DNA of 64,000 nucleotides from Flavobacteriales bacterium (GTDB lineage Bacteria; Bacteroidota; Bacteroidia; Flavobacteriales_E; Vicingaceae): NCBI GenBank assembly GCA_002401955.1, contig NVUQ01000009.1, positions 1 to 64,000 of the forward strand, read 5' to 3'. Shown piece by piece: positions 16,950 to 25,775 of this stretch (position 1 is its first letter; each line of letters starts with the position of its first letter). The notes under the pieces were generated by a model. It saw only the letters and a program-made list of their open reading frames with translations, ran no database searches and was not told where the DNA came from. The position numbers and the translations under genes were made by a program.

Positions 16950-17044
16950 GGATATGAAATAAACGCATAATTTTTATTAGCTATCGGGTGTTAAATGAAC
17001 TTTTTATTTATTTACTTTGTGTAATATTTTACCAAAATTAAGGC

Positions 17045-19765
17045 ATGGATAAACATTCCTATTTGAGTAATGTTGATGGGCGAGTAATTGAAGACTACTA
17101 TCAACAATACCTTAACAACCCTCAGGATGTAGGAGAGGGCTGGCAAAAGTTTTTTGAGGGCTTTGAGTTCGCAAGAAATAATTACGACACAGATGTTCCT
17201 GAAGGATTTGATAAAGAATTTAAGGTCATTGATTTAATAAACGCTTACCGCTCTCGAGGGCACCTTTTTACCAAAACAAACCCTGTGAGAACAAGGAGGC
17301 AATATTCTCCCACATTAGCCATCGAAAATTTTGGTTTAGAACAAGCAGATCTAGATACTGTTTTTCAAGCTGGAAATGAGGTTAGAATTGGTGCAGCAAA
17401 ACTTAAAGACATCATTGCTCATTTAGAAGAAACATATTGTCAATCTATAGGGATTGAATATGCATACATTAGAAAGCCTGAAGAAGTAGCTTGGATTAAA
17501 GAAAAAATAGAGCTGAAAAATAGAGCTGAATTTAACCCTAAAGAAAAGAAACACATCTTACACAAGCTGAATCAAGCAGTTGTTTTCGAACAATTCCTAC
17601 ATAAAAAGTTTGTTGGTCAAAAACGATTTTCTTTAGAAGGAAACGAAGCATTAATTCCTGCTTTAGATGCTGTTGTAGAAAAAGGTTCTGAATTTGGAAT
17701 TGAAGAGTTTATTGTTGGTATGGCTCACAGAGGAAGACTAAATGTTTTAGCTAACATTTTCAACAAAACCTATACTAAGATTTTTAGTGAGTTTGAAGGT
17801 AAAGAATACGATGACAATATTTTTGATGGTGATGTAAAATACCATTTAGGATACTCTTGTGATTTAGTTGCGGATAATGGCAAAAAAGTTCACATGACTT
17901 TATCTCCAAATCCATCTCACTTAGAAACTGTTGCTCCTGTTGTAGGAGGAATCGCACGATCTAAAATAGACACTTACTTAAAAGATCATAATAAAATTGT
18001 TCCTATTATTATACATGGTGATGCCGCTATTGCTGGACAAGGTTTGGTTTATGAAGTGGCTCAAATGGCTCAGTTAGATGGTTATAAAGTTGGTGGAACA
18101 TTACACATTGTAGTCAATAATCAAATCGGGTTTACTACCAATTATTTAGATGGAAGATCTAGTACTTATTGTACGGATGTTGCAAAAGTAACTTTATGTC
18201 CTGTATTCCATGTAAATGGAGATGATGTTGAAGCGGTAATTCAAACCGTTAAATTGGCATTAGAATATCGTCAAAAATTTAATAAAGATGTTTACATCGA
18301 TATTTTAGGATATAGAAAATACGGACATAATGAAGGTGATGAACCTCGTTTTACGCAACCATTGCTCTATAAAGCAATTGGTAAACATGCCAACCCTAGA
18401 GATCTTTATTTAGATCAGTTAGTTCGTCAAGGTGTCGTAAATAAAGAAGAAGAAAAAAAGATAGCGCAATCGTTTAGCGATATACTTCAAGAAAAATTAG
18501 ATGAAGCGAAAGAAATTAAAAAAGCAACTGTAACTCAGTTCTTAAAAAGAACTTGGGAAGGAATTGAATACAGCAACAAAGAAAGTTTTATTGTATCTCC
18601 AAATACAGCGTATGATAAAAGCAAATTAATTGCCATTGGCAAAAGTATAAGTACATTACCTTCAGACAAAAATTTCATCAAAAAAACAACCCGTTTATTC
18701 GAAAACCGATTAAAACAAATTGAAGATGGAACTCAATTAAGTTGGGATGCTGGTGAATTATTAGCTTATGGTTCCATATTGGAAGAAGGGCATGCTATTC
18801 GTTTTACAGGACAAGATGTAGAAAGAGGAACCTTTTCTCATAGGCACGCTGTGGTTAAAGTAGAAGATTCTGAAGAAGAATATACACCTCTAAATAATAT
18901 TTCAAAAGAACAAGCTCCATTTCACATTTACAACTCTTTATTATCAGAGTATGGTGTTTTAGGGTTTGAATATGGATATGGAATGGCTACTCCTCATGGC
19001 TTAACAATTTGGGAAGCACAATTCGGAGATTTTAATAACGGTGCTCAAATTATTATCGATCAGTTTTTAAGTGCTGCCGAAGATAAATGGAAAACACAAA
19101 ATGGATTGGTAATGTTGCTTCCTCACGGTTATGAAGGACAAGGAGCAGAGCACTCTAGTGGTAGAATGGAACGTTTTTTACAACTTTGTGCAGACAACAA
19201 CTTGCAAGTTGCTAACTGTTCTACTCCAGCTAACTTCTTCCATATTTTAAGAAGACAATTAAAATGGAATTTTAGAAAACCATTAATTGTATTTACCCCT
19301 AAAAGCTTGTTACGTCTACCAAAATGTACTTCTACATTGGATGAAATGGCAACAGGAAAATTCCAAGAAGTAATAGATGATGCTTCTGTAAATGCGAATA
19401 AAGTAGATACTGTTGTATTTTGCTCAGGTAAGTTTTATTACGATTTATTAGTAAAACAAGAAGAAATTGGCGGTACAAGCAATATTGCACTTGTTAGAAT
19501 AGAACAATTATATCCTTTACCTAAGAATCAATTGGCTGACATTGTTGCAAAATATACAAATGCTAAAAAACACATTTGGGCACAAGAAGAGCCATCAAAC
19601 ATGGGGGCTTGGGCAAGTATGCAACGTCATTTTACAACGATTAATTTAGAGTTAATATCATTGCGAGCAAGTGGTGCTCCAGCAACAGGATCATCAAAAG
19701 CACATGCTGTAAGACAAGCTGATATTATTAACAGAGTATTTGAAAACGCATTAGTTAAACATTAA
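17045..19765 (+). CDS. sucA: 2-oxoglutarate dehydrogenase E1 component
   Basis: The ThDP-dependent E1 subunit (906 aa) decarboxylates 2-oxoglutarate and passes the succinyl group to the lipoyl domain of SucB. It begins with the E1 leader segment (LSNVDGRVIEDYYQQYLNNP) that binds the complex core. It then has GMAHRGRLNVLANI, the ThDP motif GDAAIAGQGLVYE, the NQIGFTT loop, and in the C-terminal half FEYGYGMATP and LLPHGYEGQGAEHSSGRMER. The length is typical. It is divergent from korA and lies upstream of sucB, with a 99-base gap containing a hairpin. Confidence 0.96.
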   Translation: MDKHSYLSNVDGRVIEDYYQQYLNNPQDVGEGWQKFFEGFEFARNNYDTDVPEGFDKEFKVIDLINAYRSRGHLFTKTNPVRTRRQYSPTLAIENFGLEQADLDTVFQAGNEVRIGAAKLKDIIAHLEETYCQSIGIEYAYIRKPEEVAWIKEKIELKNRAEFNPKEKKHILHKLNQAVVFEQFLHKKFVGQKRFSLEGNEALIPALDAVVEKGSEFGIEEFIVGMAHRGRLNVLANIFNKTYTKIFSEFEGKEYDDNIFDGDVKYHLGYSCDLVADNGKKVHMTLSPNPSHLETVAPVVGGIARSKIDTYLKDHNKIVPIIIHGDAAIAGQGLVYEVAQMAQLDGYKVGGTLHIVVNNQIGFTTNYLDGRSSTYCTDVAKVTLCPVFHVNGDDVEAVIQTVKLALEYRQKFNKDVYIDILGYRKYGHNEGDEPRFTQPLLYKAIGKHANPRDLYLDQLVRQGVVNKEEEKKIAQSFSDILQEKLDEAKEIKKATVTQFLKRTWEGIEYSNKESFIVSPNTAYDKSKLIAIGKSISTLPSDKNFIKKTTRLFENRLKQIEDGTQLSWDAGELLAYGSILEEGHAIRFTGQDVERGTFSHRHAVVKVEDSEEEYTPLNNISKEQAPFHIYNSLLSEYGVLGFEYGYGMATPHGLTIWEAQFGDFNNGAQIIIDQFLSAAEDKWKTQNGLVMLLPHGYEGQGAEHSSGRMERFLQLCADNNLQVANCSTPANFFHILRRQLKWNFRKPLIVFTPKSLLRLPKCTSTLDEMATGKFQEVIDDASVNANKVDTVVFCSGKFYYDLLVKQEEIGGTSNIALVRIEQLYPLPKNQLADIVAKYTNAKKHIWAQEEPSNMGAWASMQRHFTTINLELISLRASGAPATGSSKAHAVRQADIINRVFENALVKH

Positions 19766-19787
19766 AAGAAACAAGAGAATAGAAACA

Positions 19788-19814
19788 AGAGAATAGAGTA
19801 AATGTCTATTCTCT
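19788..19814 (+). repeat. Hairpin and short tandem repeat between sucA and sucB
   Basis: AGAGAATAGA (19788-19797) and TCTATTCTCT (19805-19814) form a perfect 10-base stem with a 7-base loop. Immediately upstream the motif AAACAAGAGAATAG is present twice in tandem. There is no T-run, so it is more likely an mRNA stability or processing element than a terminator. It covers an in-frame ATG at 19802 upstream of the true sucB start. Confidence 0.5.
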
Positions 19815-19864
19815 ATATTTCTGAAAGCGTAGCGATCTTTCCTCTTAAACAAATAAAAAAGATT

Positions 19865-21064
19865 ATGTCTTTAGAAATGAAAGTTCCCTCTCCGGGAGAA
19901 TCAATTACGGAAGTAGAGATAGCACAATGGCTGGTGGAAGATGGTGATTATGTAGAAAAAGATCAAACCATTGCAGAAGTAGATTCTGATAAAGCAACAT
20001 TAGAATTGCCTGCCGAAGAAGCTGGAATCATTACCCTTAAAGCAGAAGAAGGAGACGTGGTTTTAGTTGGTGGTGTAGTTTGTTTAATTAATACTGATGC
20101 TGAAAAACCAGCTGATTTTGAATCTAAATCTGAGGCAGATACTGGTGCAGCTGATGCTATTCCAAATCCAGGACCAGCAAAAACTTCTGCAAAAATAGAT
20201 ATTAAAGCAACTCCTGTTGCCAAAGAAATGATTGCTGCCAATGATATTAATCCCTCCAAAATTACAGGAAGTGGGAGTAATGGGAAAATCACTAAAAAAG
20301 ACATTGGACTTTACCTAAACGGGAAAGAAGGGAAGCAAGGAGAAAGAAAGAAAATGAGTATGCTACGAAGAAAAGTAGCAAAACGATTGGTAGCTGTAAA
20401 AAATGAAACAGCAATGTTAACTACGTTTAACGAAGTAGACATGAAACCAATTATGGATATCAGATCCATTTATAAAGAAGCTTTTAAAGAAAAGCATGGC
20501 GTTGGCTTAGGGTTTATGTCTTTATTTACAAAAGCAGTAACCAATGCTTTAAAAGAATTTCCAGCAGTTAATTCCATGATGGACGGAGATTATATGGTAA
20601 GCTATGATTTTGCTGATATCGGAATTGCGGTTAGTTCGCCTAAAGGGTTAATGGTTCCTGTTGTAAGAGAAGCCCAAGATTTAAGTTTAATGGAAATTGA
20701 AACAGAAATTAAACGTTTAGCAGTTAAAGCTCGCGATGGAAAGATAGATATTGCTGATATGGAAGGTGGAACTTTTACTATTACCAATGGGGGTATTTTT
20801 GGATCAATGTTAAGCACACCTATTATTAACCCTCCACAAAGTGCTATTTTGGGAATGCACAACATTGTTGAACGACCAGTTGCCATAAATGGCAAAGTGG
20901 AAATTAGACCAATAATGTACATTGCTTTATCTTACGACCATCGTATTATTGATGGAAAAGAATCTGTTGGTTTCTTAAAACTGGTAAAAGAACAATTAGA
21001 GGCTCCTAAAGAACTTATTCTTGGCGCATTAGCTCCAAATGATGTGTTTGATGATTTAACTTAA
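19865..21064 (+). CDS. sucB: Dihydrolipoyl succinyltransferase, E2 of 2-oxoglutarate dehydrogenase
   Basis: The protein (399 aa from the ATG at 19865) has an N-terminal lipoyl domain with lipoyl-lysine K43 in [10 protein letters not shown], a linker, a peripheral-subunit-binding domain ([20 protein letters not shown]), and the catalytic acyltransferase domain ending with [13 protein letters not shown], where His and Asp are catalytic. An in-frame ATG at 19802 would add 21 residues unlike any lipoyl-domain start and lies in a hairpin, so the ATG at 19865, giving [14 protein letters not shown], is preferred. It forms an operon with sucA. The E3 gene is not in this window. Confidence 0.95.
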   Translation: MSLEMKVPSPGESITEVEIAQWLVEDGDYVEKDQTIAEVDSDKATLELPAEEAGIITLKAEEGDVVLVGGVVCLINTDAEKPADFESKSEADTGAADAIPNPGPAKTSAKIDIKATPVAKEMIAANDINPSKITGSGSNGKITKKDIGLYLNGKEGKQGERKKMSMLRRKVAKRLVAVKNETAMLTTFNEVDMKPIMDIRSIYKEAFKEKHGVGLGFMSLFTKAVTNALKEFPAVNSMMDGDYMVSYDFADIGIAVSSPKGLMVPVVREAQDLSLMEIETEIKRLAVKARDGKIDIADMEGGTFTITNGGIFGSMLSTPIINPPQSAILGMHNIVERPVAINGKVEIRPIMYIALSYDHRIIDGKESVGFLKLVKEQLEAPKELILGALAPNDVFDDLT

Positions 21065-21077
21065 GTATTTAATCTTT

Positions 21078-21794
21078 ATGGAAAAGAAAATTAAACGAAT
21101 AAGAAGGGCTAAATACTATTTATACAAATATGGTATACATCGCTTTTTCCCAGCAAATAAGCTAAACTTTCTTGGGCATCTATCTGCTTTATCGGAATGG
21201 ATATCTACTCATAATGAATTGAAATATTCTACATTTCCAACTAAGGAATTTGTTTATAAAAACAGATTAGGGTTATATGATTTTATTGTTAAAAATGAAA
21301 TTCGCCAAGAAGCAATAGATTATCTTGAGTTTGGAGTTTCTAGAGGGGAATCATTTAGGTGGTGGATAGAAAATGTTCAACATAAAGATGCTTCTTTTTA
21401 TGGGTTTGATACTTTTACTGGATTACCTGAGGATTGGGGCCCCTTTAAAAAGGGCGATATGTCTAACGGGAATGAGCCTCCAAAAATAGAAGATTCAAGA
21501 CACACGTTTTATCAAGGTATTTTCCAAAACACATTACACGATTTTCTAAAAACGTATCAATCGACAAAACGAAAGGTGATACATTTAGATGCTGATTTAT
21601 ATTCAGCTACCTTATTTGTGTTAACTACAATATCTCCATATCTAAAAAAAGGAGATATACTCCTTTTTGATGAATTTAATGTTCCGCTTCATGAATTTAA
21701 AGCGTTTACAGAGTGGGCTGATTCATTTTACATTAATTATTCTGTTATTGGGGAAGTGAATAATTATTTTCAAGTTGCTATTGAAATAGATTAA
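21078..21794 (+). CDS. TylF/MycF-like class I SAM methyltransferase
   Basis: The 238-residue product has LEFGVSRGESFRWW (SAM-binding loop), FYGFDTFTGLPEDWGPF and VIHLDADLYSATLFVL, then GDILLFDEFNVP. These match the macrocin O-methyltransferase (TylF) family, including the metal-binding Asp residues of DADLY and DEF. Such enzymes methylate sugar hydroxyls in antibiotics or surface glycans. It starts 13 bases after the sucB stop and may be co-transcribed, but no sugar-biosynthesis genes are nearby, so the substrate is unknown. It converges with the lipoprotein gene to the right. Confidence 0.8.
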   Translation: MEKKIKRIRRAKYYLYKYGIHRFFPANKLNFLGHLSALSEWISTHNELKYSTFPTKEFVYKNRLGLYDFIVKNEIRQEAIDYLEFGVSRGESFRWWIENVQHKDASFYGFDTFTGLPEDWGPFKKGDMSNGNEPPKIEDSRHTFYQGIFQNTLHDFLKTYQSTKRKVIHLDADLYSATLFVLTTISPYLKKGDILLFDEFNVPLHEFKAFTEWADSFYINYSVIGEVNNYFQVAIEID

Positions 21795-21829
21795 TTCTAG
21801 CAGGTATTTAATGGCTACTGTAGTAGTGC

Positions 21830-22321
21830 TTAATTTACTATTAATTCTGTGGTAGTAATTACGTTACTAGTATTAAAAGCCCTATCTTTAATATGAAGAT
21901 CATATCGAAAAGTATCTGCATTAAAATTAAATAGTAAATCTAATTTTATTTCACCCTGAAGTGATCGTTGTGCTTCGTTTTCTAAAAATGGAAATCTTAA
22001 ATGCAATTCTAAAGTGTCATACCTAGCTTCTGCTGTGTTCCAAGTAATAACAGGTGATTTTAAAACCCAAACCCCATTAACTTTTTCATAATAATCTATT
22101 AAAACATTGTAGTCATACTCGCCAATCGTATCCTTTTGCTTTAAACCTAAATCGCCATCTGCATCAAAAAATTCGAAACGAATAACACTATATAGTTTAT
22201 CATCCGAAAGTCGTGCATCTAAAAAAGTAATTGTTGGAGGTGCAGGTTCTGGATCTTCTTTTGAACACCCAACAAAAAAGAGAATAGTAAATAATATAGT
22301 TATTTTTACAGCTAATTGCAT
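21830..22321 (-). CDS. Hypothetical lipoprotein
   Basis: This 163-residue protein has a lipoprotein signal ending FFVGCSKED, followed by a proline-rich linker (PEPAPPT) and a mostly beta-type domain with two Asp-rich segments (FEFFDADGDLGLKQKD and later LHIKDRAFN). FDADGDLG could bind calcium. I do not recognise a named function; similar small lipoproteins are common in Flavobacteriales. It is divergent from the LuxE-like gene with only 23 bases between the two starts. Confidence 0.7.
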   Translation of the reverse strand: MQLAVKITILFTILFFVGCSKEDPEPAPPTITFLDARLSDDKLYSVIRFEFFDADGDLGLKQKDTIGEYDYNVLIDYYEKVNGVWVLKSPVITWNTAEARYDTLELHLRFPFLENEAQRSLQGEIKLDLLFNFNADTFRYDLHIKDRAFNTSNVITTTELIVN

Positions 22322-22344
22322 GAGATAAAATTACTAATAAATTT

Positions 22345-23325
22345 TTGAGCTTTACCAATTCTATATTTAACATCAATTCTGAAAAAGAATTTAATACACT
22401 TTCTCTAAAAGTATTTAATTATCAATACACAAATAATGTTGTTTATCAAGAGTTTTGTAATCATCTTAAAATAACCCCTTCAGCAATAACAACTATTAAT
22501 CAAATTCCTTTTTTACCAATTGAACTTTTTAAAACTCACCAAATAAAAACTAGTGTATTTAAAGAGCAACAAATCTTTTTAAGTAGTGGAACAACGGGTA
22601 AAAACCAAAGTAAGCATTACGTTAAAGACCTTTCTATTTATGAAAAAAGCTACCAAAAAGCGTTTCAACAATTTTATGGAAATGTAGAAGATTATTGTGT
22701 TATAGCCCTGCTTCCTTCTTATTTAGAACGAAAAGGTTCTTCGTTAATTTATATGGTAGAAGATTTAATTCAGAAAAGCAACAATCCAAAAAGCGGGTTT
22801 TTTCTCGAAAACCACGCTAAAATGGTTGAAATTTTACAAAAAAACATCAAAAATGGTCATAAAACGATGCTTTTTGGTGTTTCTTTCGCTTTGTTAGATT
22901 TGGCTGAAAAACATCAAATTGATTTGAGTGATGTAATTATTATGGAAACTGGGGGGATGAAAGGACGAAGAAAAGAATTGACCAGAACTGAACTTCATGG
23001 TATTTACAAAAAAAGTTTTAATGTTGCTGAAATTCATTCGGAATACGGAATGACGGAATTATTATCTCAAGCCTATTCTAAAGGAAATGGGGTTTTTGAC
23101 ACACCTAATTGGATGAAAATTATGATTAGAGATATTAATGATCCTTTTGCTATTTTAGAAAACAATAAAACTGGAGGTATTAATGTGATTGATTTAGCAA
23201 ATATTAATTCGTGTAGCTTTATTGCTACACAAGACTTAGGCAAAAAAACATCAAAAAATAAATTTGAAGTTTTAGGAAGATTTGATAATAGTGATTTACG
23301 TGGTTGTAATTTGTTAATTTCTTAA
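22345..23325 (+). CDS. LuxE-like acyl-protein synthetase domain protein
   Basis: A 326-residue member of the adenylate-forming group related to LuxE and PaaK. The nucleotide-binding loop is FLSSGTTGKNQS, followed by IALLPSYLERKGSSL, VIIMETGGMKGRRKEL and EIHSEYGMTELLSQAY, all typical of that group. It probably activates a carboxylate as an acyl-adenylate. No lux genes accompany it; in Flavobacteriales such proteins occur alone and the substrate is not established. The start is TTG, directly after an AT-rich stretch. Confidence 0.8.
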   Translation: MSFTNSIFNINSEKEFNTLSLKVFNYQYTNNVVYQEFCNHLKITPSAITTINQIPFLPIELFKTHQIKTSVFKEQQIFLSSGTTGKNQSKHYVKDLSIYEKSYQKAFQQFYGNVEDYCVIALLPSYLERKGSSLIYMVEDLIQKSNNPKSGFFLENHAKMVEILQKNIKNGHKTMLFGVSFALLDLAEKHQIDLSDVIIMETGGMKGRRKELTRTELHGIYKKSFNVAEIHSEYGMTELLSQAYSKGNGVFDTPNWMKIMIRDINDPFAILENNKTGGINVIDLANINSCSFIATQDLGKKTSKNKFEVLGRFDNSDLRGCNLLIS

Positions 23326-23391
23326 GAAAAAATGAATAGTTTTGTTTGGAACAATTTTTGTTAATCAAAAGGCTTTTAAACTTATACAATT

Positions 23392-23946
23392 ATGAAATCA
23401 TTATTTTTAAACAAATCATTAATCATTGTAGCTCTTGGGGCTGTTACATTTTTTACTTCTTGTAAATCTACAACGCCTTTTACCAATACAGTAAGAACAA
23501 AGTATAACTTAGATGAGGCTAAACTGAAAAAAATGCAGTTTTACATCTCTAGTGACATTACACTACAACGAGGAGAACAAGGGGAAAATTCTCAAGAACT
23601 AGATGCCGAAGGTAAATTAGTAATCTCTAGTTCAGCTAGTTTAGATAATATTTCTGTTGATGGGAAAACTCCAGGGGTTTGCGTTAAGATATTAAAAGGA
23701 AATAAATTAGCAATTAGCTTTTTTGAATCAGATGATCAATACTTGGTTTTTGGAGACCCTAACAATAGAGGAAGATATAACCTTATGGGTGCTGAGTGGA
23801 AAAGTGGAAGAGGTAAAATAAATTTTGGCGGAAAAGTATACTACATAATGCCAGGTGGAGCAAGTGCTTACTTAAAATTCGAAATGAAAAAAGTAAAAGA
23901 TTACAAAACGACTAGCTCAAAAGCCAAAGGAAGAACAATAAACTAG
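23392..23946 (+). CDS. Hypothetical lipoprotein
   Basis: The 184-residue protein has a lipobox (VTFFTSCKST) after a 25-residue signal. The mature part is basic at the C-terminus (KDYKTTSSKAKGRTIN) and beta-rich. No family motif was recognised. A TAGTTTTG -7 element lies at 23337-23344, giving a leader of about 45 bases, and a clear terminator follows the gene, so it is a single-gene transcript. Confidence 0.7.
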   Translation: MKSLFLNKSLIIVALGAVTFFTSCKSTTPFTNTVRTKYNLDEAKLKKMQFYISSDITLQRGEQGENSQELDAEGKLVISSSASLDNISVDGKTPGVCVKILKGNKLAISFFESDDQYLVFGDPNNRGRYNLMGAEWKSGRGKINFGGKVYYIMPGGASAYLKFEMKKVKDYKTTSSKAKGRTIN

Positions 23947-23965
23947 TTATCAAAAACTTTATTTT

Positions 23966-23994
23966 AAAGGAGGTATTTATTACCTCCTTTTTTT
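23966..23994 (+). terminator. Intrinsic terminator
   Basis: AAAGGAGGTA (23966-23975) pairs with TACCTCCTTT (23981-23990), followed by four more T. Confidence 0.85.
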
Positions 23995-24013
23995 AATTGA
24001 CTAAACTTTAATA

Positions 24014-24823
24014 ATGAAACAACTACAAGAAACAGTAAACTATCTTAAAAATGAAGGGGTTAACGACCCAGCTATTGGTATTGTTTTAGGAACTGGTTTG
24101 GGAGGATTAGTTTCTGAAATAGAAATTATCAAATCTATTGATTATGATAAAATTCCGAACTTCCCTGTTTCTACTGTAGAATCGCATCACGGCAAGTTGA
24201 TTTACGGAACCATTCGTGGCAAAAAAGTTTTGGTAATGCAAGGACGTTTTCATTATTATGAAGGTTATAATATGAAAGAGATTACTTTTCCTATTCGAGT
24301 AATGAAATTGTTAGGCGTTCAGAACTTATTAATCTCTAATGCCGCTGGAGCAATAAATTTAGCTTATAAAAAAAGTTCATTAATGATGTTAACGGATCAC
24401 ATCAACCTGTACCCAGACAACCCATTAATTGGAAAAAACTGGGATGACTTTGGTCCACGTTTTCCAGACATGAGCGAGCCTTATTCTCTAAAGTTAAACA
24501 ACCTTTTAAGAGACATTTCGGTAAAACAAAACATCCAATTGCACGAAGGTGTTTATGTTCCTGTAATGGGTCCTAACCTAGAAACCAAAGCAGAATATAA
24601 AATGATTCGTTTATTAGGTGGTGATGCTGTTGGAATGAGTACTGTTCCTGAAGTAATTGTAGCACGACACATGAACTTACCTTGCTGTGCTATTTCAGTT
24701 TTAACTGATGAGTGTGATCCTGAACATTTAGAACCTGTTGCAATTGAAGATATTTTAGCTGCAGCAGCAATTGCCGAACCTCAATTAACTACGCTTTATA
24801 CCGAGTTGATAGCCCGATTATAG
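24014..24823 (+). CDS. Purine nucleoside phosphorylase (trimeric, class II type)
   Basis: This 269-residue enzyme splits purine nucleosides with phosphate into base and ribose-1-phosphate in purine salvage. The sequence shows GIVLGTGLGGL (phosphate loop), ESHHGKLIYG, QGRFHYYEGY, NAAGAINLAYK, YVPVMGPNLETKAEY and GMSTVPEVIVARH, all in the order of the inosine/guanosine phosphorylase family. The Glu and Asn residues that read 6-oxopurines (ETKAE; the NLPCCAISVLTDECDP region) fit that class. It is preceded by the terminator of the lipoprotein gene and followed at 34 bases by a nuclease-like gene. Confidence 0.93.
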   Translation: MKQLQETVNYLKNEGVNDPAIGIVLGTGLGGLVSEIEIIKSIDYDKIPNFPVSTVESHHGKLIYGTIRGKKVLVMQGRFHYYEGYNMKEITFPIRVMKLLGVQNLLISNAAGAINLAYKKSSLMMLTDHINLYPDNPLIGKNWDDFGPRFPDMSEPYSLKLNNLLRDISVKQNIQLHEGVYVPVMGPNLETKAEYKMIRLLGGDAVGMSTVPEVIVARHMNLPCCAISVLTDECDPEHLEPVAIEDILAAAAIAEPQLTTLYTELIARL

Positions 24824-24857
24824 AAAATTTGGAGCTATTGTTGTATTAGTTGTTTTC

Positions 24858-25595
24858 GTGAAAAATATTATTTCAATATTATTCCTATTCTCATGCTTTT
24901 TTACAAAAGCAAATACTATTAGTGTAGTTACTTATAATGTTAACTACCATTTTATCAATGAAAATGTAGTCAATATTTTAGATTCGATAAATGCTGATGT
25001 GGTTTGTTTACAAGAAACAAATGTAGAATGGGAAAACATACTTAAAAATGGGTTAAGTAATAAGTACCCTTTTATTCAATTTAAACACAGAGGTATTGCG
25101 GGAGGATACGCAACCCTCTCTAAATATCCTATTATTAAAAGTAGTAAGATTATAAACAAAGTAGCTTGGTTTTCTGGATGGGCAATAACCATAAAAAAAG
25201 ATCAAGACTCCATACAAATTTTAAATACACACTTAAAACCAAAATTAACTAGTAAAGGAATAATTGGCTGGAACGCTTATTTTAAGGCAGAAGAGATTCA
25301 CATTAAGGAATTAGACTGTTTTATTAAAAAATTAGACCTTACTCTTCCAACGATTATTCTGGGTGATTTTAATGAGGGAGACAAAGGTAAAGCCATGAAA
25401 TGGTTGCGCAAAAAGGGTTTTGAAGATGCCTTACCTAAATTTAATAAAAGAACAAAAACTTGGCGGTTTATTTTTCTGCGTGGCAGATATGATCACCTTG
25501 TTTCTAACAATAAATTATTGTGCATTAAAGCTATGGTTTATAAACTAGGTAAATCTGACCATTTTCCGGTGTTAGGTGTTTTTGAAGTGAAGTAA
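24858..25595 (+). CDS. Endonuclease/exonuclease/phosphatase family protein, secreted
   Basis: The 245-residue protein has a signal peptide (KNIISILFLFSCFFTKANT) and the fold motifs of the EEP superfamily: TYNVNYHF, ADVVCLQETN, LNTHLKP, ILGDFNEG and the final SDHFPVLG. The Glu, Asp, Asn and His catalytic residues are all present. Members include nucleases and phosphodiesterases acting on lipids or sugars, so the substrate is open. Start is GTG. A palindromic insertion-like element follows 9 bases after the stop. Confidence 0.85.
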   Translation: MKNIISILFLFSCFFTKANTISVVTYNVNYHFINENVVNILDSINADVVCLQETNVEWENILKNGLSNKYPFIQFKHRGIAGGYATLSKYPIIKSSKIINKVAWFSGWAITIKKDQDSIQILNTHLKPKLTSKGIIGWNAYFKAEEIHIKELDCFIKKLDLTLPTIILGDFNEGDKGKAMKWLRKKGFEDALPKFNKRTKTWRFIFLRGRYDHLVSNNKLLCIKAMVYKLGKSDHFPVLGVFEVK

Positions 25596-25604
25596 CGAAA
25601 CTAC

Positions 25605-25750
25605 GTCATTAAGTTAAGGGGTTTTAATGTTTAAATTCGCTGTCTTGCTCCTTTCCTGTGAAAACAGGAATCTAGATGAAGTAAGGTGCTGTTTCTGGAT
25701 ACTCGCCTACGCGAGTAAGGAGCAAGAGTCAGAACCCTTAACTTAATGAC
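25605..25750. repeat. 146-bp MITE-like element with nested inverted repeats
   Basis: GTCATTAAGTTAAGGG (25605-25620) is repeated exactly inverted at 25735-25750. Nested inside are CTTGCTCCTT/AAGGAGCAAG (25644-25653, 25717-25726), TCCTGT/ACAGGA (25654-25659, 25664-25669) and ACTCGC/GCGAGT (25701-25706, 25711-25716). No open frame. The symmetry suggests a mobile non-autonomous palindrome or a REP-type bipartite element. Confidence 0.75.
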
Positions 25751-25775
25751 ATTGATAGTGGTCGGACGAGTCATT

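Noticed and set aside
19802-19864. Longer N-terminus of SucB from the ATG at 19802
   Set aside because: The added 21 residues do not resemble a lipoyl-domain start, and the codon lies in a hairpin.
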